Shown here: positions 6,004 through 12,714 of the stretch, piece by piece
Layout of the letters: each line of letters opens with the position of its first letter
Position numbering within the stretch: position 1 is the first letter of the stretch
Assembly (NCBI GenBank): GCA_946887385.1
Contig: CAMPKU010000121.1
Span: forward strand, 1 to 12,714
Direction of reading: 5' to 3'
Length of the DNA: 12,714 nucleotides
From: an uncultured Gammaproteobacteria bacterium
Lineage (GTDB): Bacteria > Pseudomonadota > Gammaproteobacteria > Rariloculales > Rariloculaceae
Notes under the pieces: model-generated
Database searches by the model: none
The model's input: only the letters and a program-made list of their open reading frames with translations
Told to the model about the DNA's origin: nothing
Translations under genes and position numbers: made by a program

Positions 6004-7694
6004 GGCGTGGCCACCGTGACGTCGAAGCACGTGCGCCCCAGCGGCGGAAAATTGGGATCGTCGGTGGTGTTCGTCCACTCGTAGACCTCGAGCACGTAAT
6101 CGCCGGCCGCCAGCGTCGGCGAGAACGTTTCGACGCAGCTCTCGGGCGTGGACTGCCCGCAGCTCGACGGCTCCGACGACTCGAGGATCTCGCCGTCGCC
6201 GCGGTGTAGCACCAGATCGGGATCCGCGGCGCCGTTCAGCGGCGCCCGCGCGCGCGCCGTGATCGTGTGCACGCCGGGGTTGGCCACGGTGAAGCGCACG
6301 AACCGGCGCGACGCGAGCTTGTTCTCCGCGCCCGTGAGCCCGCTCGTGTAATCGCTCAAGCTGCAAACGTTCTGCAGCGTGGCGCCGACCGCCAACGAGT
6401 CGTAGACCGTGCTGAAGTCGAGCGCCACCTCTTGCGCCGTGCGCTGCGTGGGCACGCCGAAGTTGGTCTGTCCCGTGCCGTACTCGTCGGTGATCGCGGC
6501 GATTTGCTGCGACGCGGTCAAGCTGTCGATGAGCGCCGCGTCGGCGGGCCGCGCGGTCTTCAACGCGTGCACGAACGGAAACACGCTCGTCAGCGCGCGC
6601 GTGGTGCGCTGCTCCGTCGTGAGCGCCGCCCAGATCGGCGCGAAACCGAGCGCGAGATCGTCCACGGCCGTGCTCACCCCGGGCGGCACGTCGCGGCCGT
6701 TGTCGTAGAGATCGAACAGCAACGACTGCAGCGATTCCTCGTTGAACCAGCCCGGATTCGGATTGTTGCGGCTCGGGCTCTGCTCCAAGTCGAAGCTAAA
6801 CGCCTGCGCTTGCCCCGTGCTGTGGCTGTCGACGTAGATTTCTTCCCCCGTCACCATGCCCGCGAACGCGCTGCCCCAGGCCTCGCCGAAAGCAATGCGG
6901 ATGTCGAGCTGATCCGTGAGCGCGTGCGGGCCGCCGATGCTGTCGGAGCGCGAGAAGCTGTGCTCCAGGTAGTGACCGAGCTCGTGCGCGATCACGTGCC
7001 GGTCGTACTCGTCGGTGTCCTGGTCCGCCGCGCCGACGAGATAGATGCCGTCGCTGCGAAACCGCGTGGAGCCGATCTCGCCGGGCGCCGCTCCCGCCAC
7101 GGGCACGTTCTGCGTGCTCCAGTGAAAGCGCAGCGCCGGGAACGCCGTGCTCGGCGCCGCCGTGAGCACGAGCTGCACGGTGTCGTAGGCCACGTCGAGG
7201 ATCGCGAACGGCGCCGCGGAGCGCGTGGCCGTGTACGCACTACCGGTCCACCCGGACTCGGCGTGCAGGTTGCGCGTGACGTTCGCCGCACCCGTGTTGA
7301 ACGTGGCGCCCGCCAGCGTGTACAGCGCGCCGCCGTTCACATTGTCGACCACGCGGAAATCCCAGCTCGGCGTGCCGACGCGCTGCATCTCCGCGCGCAC
7401 GCGCAGCGCCACGTCGATGTTCTGCGCCACGTTGCCGAACGAATAGTGGCCCGTTGCGTCCGTCAGCGTGCTGGCCGTGACGACGGCGTTCTCGAGCAGC
7501 TCCACCGTTACGCCGCGCGCGGGCGCCGCCGCCGTCGTGGCGTAGTTAAGCCCCTGGCCCGCGACCACGGGCACGCGATCGAAGGTGACTTGGCCGCTGA
7601 TCGAAAGCCCGGCGGGAGCCGGCGCAGCACTGCCGCTGCTGCCGCATCCTGCGAGCAATCCGAGCACCGAAAACACAGCGGCCAGGCGAAGCAT
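6000..7694 (-). CDS. Lipoprotein with zinc-metallopeptidase (HExxH) motif and PPC-like C-terminus
   Basis: A 564-residue predicted lipoprotein. The N-terminus MLRLAAVFSVLGLLAGC carries a lipobox, with Cys17 as the acylated residue; the following GSSGSAAPAPAG is a flexible tether. Residues about 31-105 (SISGQVTF, then DATGHYSF) resemble a carboxypeptidase-regulatory-like beta domain. The peptidase signature HELGH is at 237-241, and Glu271 in FGEAWGS is a candidate third zinc ligand, as in gluzincin-type enzymes. Residues about 440-562 (FVRFTV, DPDLVLHRGDGE, LAAGDYVLEVYEW) resemble a bacterial pre-peptidase C-terminal domain, with Cys444, 512, 520 and 556 that could form two disulfides. The start at ATG 7694 is preceded by AGGA at a good distance. 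The protein probably acts at the outer membrane or in the periplasm. Substrate and exact peptidase family are unknown to me. Confidence 0.85.
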   Translation of the reverse strand: MLRLAAVFSVLGLLAGCGSSGSAAPAPAGLSISGQVTFDRVPVVAGQGLNYATTAAAPARGVTVELLENAVVTASTLTDATGHYSFGNVAQNIDVALRVRAEMQRVGTPSWDFRVVDNVNGGALYTLAGATFNTGAANVTRNLHAESGWTGSAYTATRSAAPFAILDVAYDTVQLVLTAAPSTAFPALRFHWSTQNVPVAGAAPGEIGSTRFRSDGIYLVGAADQDTDEYDRHVIAHELGHYLEHSFSRSDSIGGPHALTDQLDIRIAFGEAWGSAFAGMVTGEEIYVDSHSTGQAQAFSFDLEQSPSRNNPNPGWFNEESLQSLLFDLYDNGRDVPPGVSTAVDDLALGFAPIWAALTTEQRTTRALTSVFPFVHALKTARPADAALIDSLTASQQIAAITDEYGTGQTNFGVPTQRTAQEVALDFSTVYDSLAVGATLQNVCSLSDYTSGLTGAENKLASRRFVRFTVANPGVHTITARARAPLNGAADPDLVLHRGDGEILESSEPSSCGQSTPESCVETFSPTLAAGDYVLEVYEWTNTTDDPNFPPLGRTCFDVTVATP

Positions 7695-7703
7695 CGCGCG
7701 ATC

Positions 7704-7718
7704 CTAAACGCGGTTTAG
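7704..7718. promoter_or_regulatory. Short inverted repeat upstream of the peptidase gene
   Basis: CTAAAC (7704-7709) and GTTTAG (7713-7718) are perfect reverse complements around GCG. The element ends 10 bp before the minus-strand ATG of the peptidase and overlaps the region of its ribosome-binding site. It may be an operator or an mRNA hairpin, or it may be chance. The rest of the 7695-7895 gap between divergent genes shows no promoter I can call with confidence. Confidence 0.3.
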
Positions 7719-7895
7719 AGCAATCAACAGTGTCTGTTTCTCGCGACGAGAAGACGGTGGCCCGCGTCCGCGGGCAGGATGCGGCCTTTCGCCGTCCGTG
7801 AGGCCGGTTGTCGCCAAATTGCGAACGGCTTCCGGGCCCCACAAAGGCGAGCTGTTAAACTCAGCGGTCGAGATTATGTCGCCCAATTTAAGTCT

Positions 7896-8894
7896 ATGAC
7901 GAACAAGACAATTCTAGTTACCGGCGGGGCCGGCTACATCGGCTCGCACGTGGTGCGGCAGCTCGGAGAAGCCGGCGAAAACGTGGTCGTGCTCGACGAT
8001 TTGTCCACGGGTTTTCGCCAAGCCGTGCTCCATGGCGAGCTCGTCGTGGGGAATACGGGGGATGCCGAGTGCCTGGCGAAGCTGTTCGCGCGCTTCGACA
8101 TCGACACGGTGATGCACTTCGCGGCCCACACCGTGGTGCCGGAATCCGTGGCAAATCCCTTGAAATACTACGGCAACAACACCTGCGCGAGCCGCACGCT
8201 GCTCGAGCACGCTCTGAAAGCCGGCGTGCAGCACGTGGTCTTCTCCTCGACGGCTGCCGTGTACGGCATTCCGGCCGACGGCGAAGCGTCGGAAGACACC
8301 CCCACCGCTCCGATCAACGCCTACGGCACCTCGAAGCTGATGACGGAATGGATGCTGCGCGACGTCGCCGCCGTGAACCCGCTGCGCTACGTGGCGCTGC
8401 GTTACTTCAACGTGGCGGGCTCGGACCCCGGCGGCCGCATCGGCCAATCGACGCCGAAAGCCACGCTGCTCACGAAAGTGGCCTGCGAAGTTGTTGTCGG
8501 CACAAGACCTTACGTGTCGATCTTCGGAACGGACTATCCAACTCCCGACGGCACCGGCGTGCGCGATTACATTCACGTCGAAGACCTCGCCGACGCACAC
8601 TTAAAAGCCCTCGCCTACTTGCGCCGCGGCGGCGAATCCACGACATTGAACTGCGGCTACGGCCGCGGCTATAGCGTCCGCGAGCTGCTCGCGATGGTCG
8701 AACGCGTTGCCGGGCATCCCATAAACAAACGAGAGGAGCCTCGGCGTGCGGGCGACCCACCCACGTTGGTTGCGCGCGCGGCGCGTATCCGCGCCGCACT
8801 CGGCTGGCAGCCGCAGCACGACGATCTGGCCAAAATAGTCACAACATCGCTGGAATGGGAACGAAAACTCGCTGCAGGGCATTGGCGCTCGTGA
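7896..8894 (+). CDS. galE: UDP-glucose 4-epimerase (GalE)
   Basis: NAD-dependent short-chain dehydrogenase/reductase that interconverts UDP-glucose and UDP-galactose in the cytosol, supplying galactosyl units for glycolysis or for surface polysaccharides. The 332-residue product matches the family length (E. coli GalE has 338). The Rossmann dinucleotide motif TGGAGYIGSH is at 9-18, MHFAAH at 73-78, the catalytic Ser/Thr stretch FSSTAAVYG at 116-124, YxxxK with Tyr143 and Lys147, LRYFNVAG at about 168-175, and RDYIHVEDLA near 228. The ATG at 7896 was chosen because the glycine-rich loop then sits near the N-terminus; the frame is open further upstream, but those 39 residues look non-coding. 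No strong ribosome-binding site precedes it. Its stop lies 19 bp before the sensor kinase gene, so it probably heads the operon. Other UDP-sugar 4-epimerase activity cannot be excluded. Confidence 0.93.
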   Translation: MTNKTILVTGGAGYIGSHVVRQLGEAGENVVVLDDLSTGFRQAVLHGELVVGNTGDAECLAKLFARFDIDTVMHFAAHTVVPESVANPLKYYGNNTCASRTLLEHALKAGVQHVVFSSTAAVYGIPADGEASEDTPTAPINAYGTSKLMTEWMLRDVAAVNPLRYVALRYFNVAGSDPGGRIGQSTPKATLLTKVACEVVVGTRPYVSIFGTDYPTPDGTGVRDYIHVEDLADAHLKALAYLRRGGESTTLNCGYGRGYSVRELLAMVERVAGHPINKREEPRRAGDPPTLVARAARIRAALGWQPQHDDLAKIVTTSLEWERKLAAGHWRS

Positions 8895-8913
8895 ATCCGC
8901 GAAGGCTCGCTGA

Positions 8914-10368
8914 ATGAAGTTACGCCGACCGCGGACGTTGCTCGGCATGGTGCTGATGGGCCTGGCGTTCGTCACCGTGCCGCTGCTCATCGCCGTGGGC
9001 AACGCCATGATCACGCTCGGCCAGCTCGCGGCCGAGAGCGAGAGCGTGCTCGACGACAACGCCACGGCCACTCGCGAGAATCAGCGGCTGTCGAACCTGC
9101 TGGAGCGCATGACGCGCGGGGCACTGCAGTACTTCGAGCTTCAGACTTCGGAGCACCTCACGCTCTACGACGGCGACCAGGCCATGTTCGAGGCCACCGT
9201 GGCCACGCTGCGCACGATCCCCAGCGACCCGCCGATCCGCGATCAGCTCGCGCGGCTCACGTCGCTGTCGAGGGACGTGCACCGCATGTTGCGGGCCGGC
9301 GCCACGGAAGACGCCATCACCGAGCGTTTCAGCCTCTTGAGCAACGCCACGCGCGCCGTTGCCGACGGCATGCGCACGGCAACGAATGCGCGCCTCGCCA
9401 CGTTGCAGGAAAACACGCGCTCGGCGCAGCAGGAGATCGCCTGGCTGTCCGCGGCGCTGATCCCCGGCACGGTGGTGCTCATCGCGCTGTTCCTGCTGCT
9501 CGTCGGCCGGCCGATGCGCCAGATCGACCGGGCGATTCGCGACCTCGGCGAAGGCGATTTCAGCCGGTCGATCACGGTTAAGGGCCCGAACGACATCGAG
9601 ACGCTGGGGCGGCAGCTCGAGTGGCTGCGCCACCGGCTCAAAGAATCCTCCGACGAGAAGAACAAGTTCCTGCGCCACATGTCGCACGAGCTCAAGACGC
9701 CGCTCGCGAACATCCGCGAAGGCACGGAGCTATTGCTCGACGGTTCCGTGGGGCCGCTCGACATCCAGCAGCAGGAAGTCACCGGCATTCTGCGCGACAA
9801 CGGCGTGAAGCTGCAGAAGCTCATCGAGAATCTCTTGACGTTCAGCGCGTGGCAGACGCACACCGCCGCGCTCGAGCTCGCCGAGTTCGAGTTGAAACCC
9901 ATGGTCTTCAGCGTGCTGAGCCAGCACCGCCTCGTGCTGTCGAACAAGAAGATCAAGCTGCAGCTTGCGATCAGCGCCATCAACGTGGTCGCCGACGAGG
10001 GCAAGCTCAAGCTCGTCGTCGAAAACTTGCTCTCGAACGCCATCAAGTTCACTCCGCCCGGCGGCGCGATTCAGATAACGGCCGGCATGCAAGGCGACGA
10101 CCTGGTCATCGACGTGAGCGACGACGGGCCCGGCGTGCATCCCGACGACGGCGACCGGATCTTCGAGGCGTTCTACCAGGGCCGGCGGCCGCAAGGCGGC
10201 CCCGTGGGCGGCACCGGCATCGGCTTGTCCGTGGTGGCCGAGTGCGTGCAGGCGCACGGCGGCGCCGTGGATCTGATACGCGGCGAAGCTTCGGGCGCGC
10301 ACTTCCGCGTGCGCCTGCCGCTGCGGCGCGCGGCTGATAAGCGCTTGCGGGTGGTGGTCAATGGTTAG
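8914..10368 (+). CDS. glrK: Membrane sensor histidine kinase, GlrK/QseE type
   Basis: A 484-residue inner-membrane kinase that would autophosphorylate and pass phosphate to the GlrR-type regulator encoded downstream. TM1 is at about 10-34, a helical periplasmic region of some 140 residues follows, then TM2 at about 179-198 and HAMP at about 198-250. The H-box HMSHELKTPLA has the phospho-acceptor His258. The N-box NLLSNAIKFT is at 371-380, the G1 box DDGPG at 403-407 and the G2 box GGTGIGLSVV at 432-441, all intact. The length is close to E. coli GlrK (475). The ATG at 8914 follows GAAGG at 8901-8905. Its stop overlaps the lipoprotein gene start by 8 bp. The gene order kinase, lipoprotein, sigma-54 regulator is the basis for the GlrK/QseE name. 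In enterobacteria this system responds to envelope signals and controls the sRNA glmY; the targets here are unknown. Confidence 0.88.
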   Translation: MKLRRPRTLLGMVLMGLAFVTVPLLIAVGNAMITLGQLAAESESVLDDNATATRENQRLSNLLERMTRGALQYFELQTSEHLTLYDGDQAMFEATVATLRTIPSDPPIRDQLARLTSLSRDVHRMLRAGATEDAITERFSLLSNATRAVADGMRTATNARLATLQENTRSAQQEIAWLSAALIPGTVVLIALFLLLVGRPMRQIDRAIRDLGEGDFSRSITVKGPNDIETLGRQLEWLRHRLKESSDEKNKFLRHMSHELKTPLANIREGTELLLDGSVGPLDIQQQEVTGILRDNGVKLQKLIENLLTFSAWQTHTAALELAEFELKPMVFSVLSQHRLVLSNKKIKLQLAISAINVVADEGKLKLVVENLLSNAIKFTPPGGAIQITAGMQGDDLVIDVSDDGPGVHPDDGDRIFEAFYQGRRPQGGPVGGTGIGLSVVAECVQAHGGAVDLIRGEASGAHFRVRLPLRRAADKRLRVVVNG

Positions 10369-10987
10369 GGCCGCACTCGCGCTGCTGCTCGCGACGGCGG
10401 TCGCCGGCTGCATGTCGTTCGGCGGCAGCAGCAGCAACGGCAGCCGGCCGCTCGATGACACCGGCGTAACCGACGCGGGCCCCTCGAATGGTGCGAGCGA
10501 CGCCCTAGCCCCGTACCTGGACACTATCCGCAGCCTCATCGAGGGCGACGCGGTGCAGCAAGCCGACGTGTTTCGCAACGTGACCGCGGCGGCCGACGCG
10601 TCGCCGACGACGACGAATCGCCTCACGCTCGCGCTCGCGCTCGCCACGCCGACGCACCCGTCGAGCGACGCATCGGCGGCCCAACTCCTCTAGAGCGAGC
10701 TGCTCGCGACGGGCGACGCGTTGCTGCCCGAGGAGCAGGTGCTCGCGCTGATCCACTTGAAAGACGTGGAGCAGCGGCTCATTCTCGACGCCGAGTCGAA
10801 CCGCCTGCAGCAAACCGCGGCGGCCGCGGCGGCGCAGCGCAACGACCGCGCGGCTCAGCAGCTTCAGGCAGCGCTCGAGGAGAACCGGCAACTCAAAGCG
10901 GCGCTCGACGAAGCACGTGCCAGGCTCGATGCCATCACCAATATCGAACGATCCATTCGGGAACGCGAAAATGGTACAGATCCATAG
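10361..10987 (+). pseudogene. qseG: QseG-like lipoprotein gene interrupted by an in-frame TAG
   Basis: From ATG 10361 the frame encodes a lipoprotein: MVRAALALLLATAVAGC with Cys17 in the lipobox, a Ser/Gly/Asn-rich linker, then a helical region. It stops at TAG 10691-10693 after 110 residues. The same frame continues to TAG 10985-10987 without another stop. It gives residues typical of the C-terminal half (LLPEEQVLALIHLKDVEQRL) and a coiled coil (ENRQLKAALDEARARLDAI), for about 208 codons in all, close to the QseG class (E. coli 237). Helical character continues across the stop, so one substitution such as CAG or GAG to TAG explains it. In E. coli, QseG is an outer-membrane lipoprotein that stimulates QseE/GlrK. 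If the stop is real, only an N-terminal fragment would be exported. A TTG at 10721 could restart translation, but that product would lack a signal peptide. Identity rests mainly on gene order and general features. Confidence 0.75.
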
Positions 10988-11003
10988 CAAGGCTCTCGGT
11001 CAA

Positions 11004-12327
<1,324 letters not shown>

Positions 12328-12344
<17 letters not shown>

Positions 12345-12714
12345 GGGCCACCACCGGCGGGGCTTCCCCGTCTTCGGCCCGGATACTGTACTTCGCCATC
12401 AGGTCGTAGAGCGTGGGCCGCGTGATGCCGAGCAGCTCCGCGGTGCGCGAGATGTTGCCGCCGGCGCGCACGAGCGCCTGACGGATCGCGTGCGTCTCGG
12501 CGCTCTGCCGCACGAGGCGTAGATTCAACGTCGGCGGATTCGTCGTCACGTTCAAACCGAGATCGGCGGCCGTCACGAACTTGCCTTCGGCCATGATGAT
12601 GCCGGCCTTGATCTTGTTCTCGAGCTCGCGCACGTTGCCGGGCCACGCGTACGTGTCGATGGCGTCGTGGGCATCCTCGGTGAAACCCTTGATCACGCGC
12701 CCGTGCTGCTTCGC
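12328..12714 (-). CDS. prsR: C-terminal part of a PrsR-like response regulator (partial)
   Basis: The 5' part lies beyond the right edge; 128 residues are visible. They begin inside the end of a sigma-54 AAA+ domain: the conserved WPGNVRELENKIKAGIIM motif is at about 24-41. They end with a Fis-type helix-turn-helix, GGNISRTAELLGITRPTLYD, at about 85-104. The segment between (PTLNLRLVRQSAETHAIRQAL) and the helix-turn-helix wording resemble PrsR, the response regulator of PEP-CTERM/exosortase exopolysaccharide loci. The Pro/Ala-rich tail after residue 112 looks longer than usual and overlaps the glrR coding end by 17 bp. Receiver and Walker motifs are out of view, so another NtrC-family regulator is possible. 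If PrsR is right, an exopolysaccharide locus would be expected beyond the edge. Confidence 0.75.

Noticed and set aside
6267..7718. 483-residue plus-strand frame
   Set aside because: It is antisense to the peptidase lipoprotein, whose lipobox and HExxH motif mark the real strand. The plus-strand product has no motif.
7779..7895. N-terminal extension of GalE by 39 residues
   Set aside because: GalE proteins begin just before the glycine-rich NAD loop. The extension has no family resemblance, and ATG 7896 gives the normal length.
10691..10693. Reassignment of TAG to a sense codon in this organism
   Set aside because: TAG is the terminal stop of several other genes here (10366-10368, 10985-10987, 12342-12344 and 5490-5488), so reassignment is unlikely; local suppression remains possible.
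10917..11003. N-terminal extension of GlrR to 10917
   Set aside because: It would overlap the lipoprotein frame by about 70 bp and add 29 unconserved residues. ATG 11004 gives 446 residues, close to E. coli GlrR.

Overview
This is a GC-rich stretch of a proteobacterial chromosome, most likely gammaproteobacterial. The pointers are a glrK-qseG-glrR type two-component locus, an E. coli-like DusA, and the end of a PrsR-type (PEP-CTERM/exosortase) response regulator at the right edge. The genus cannot be read from the sequence; a Steroidobacter/Nevskia-like lineage would fit but is a guess. There are no rRNA or tRNA genes, no CRISPR array, and no intergenic stretch longer than about 200 bases. 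The longest gap, 7695-7895, holds only a short inverted repeat and the divergent starts of two genes.

Left part (1-1954): dusA (minus strand) and a vapBC-type toxin-antitoxin pair (plus strand) diverge from a 139-bp gap. That gap carries a 9-bp inverted repeat with the look of a VapB operator. The segment is bounded on both sides by oppositely oriented pairs of a short repeat unit, GGGGACGGATTTATTTT. The right-hand pair supplies the last two codons and the stop codon of vapC and fills nearly all of the gap to the next gene.

Middle part (1955-7694, all minus strand): in transcription order, a secreted lipoprotein with an HExxH zinc-peptidase motif comes first, then a small exported protein of unknown function that overlaps it by 4 bp (ATGA). 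After a 101-bp gap comes a large cytosolic PAS-PAS-GAF-PAS-PAS-GGDEF-EAL protein. Its GGDEF and EAL catalytic residues look intact, but the inhibitory RxxD site is missing.

Right part (7896-12714): galE, glrK (sensor kinase), a qseG-like lipoprotein gene and glrR (sigma-54-dependent response regulator) run on the plus strand with gaps or overlaps of 8-19 bp and look like one operon. The qseG-like gene has an in-frame TAG at 10691-10693 that cuts it in two, the most striking anomaly in the window. glrR meets, tail to tail with a 17-bp overlap, the C-terminal end of a second sigma-54 activator-type regulator that resembles PrsR. The right side therefore combines nucleotide-sugar metabolism, envelope signalling and probable exopolysaccharide control.

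I see no convincing wholly new system. The points most worth following are the interrupted qseG, the repeat-bounded dusA-vapBC segment, and the coupled metallopeptidase and small exported protein.
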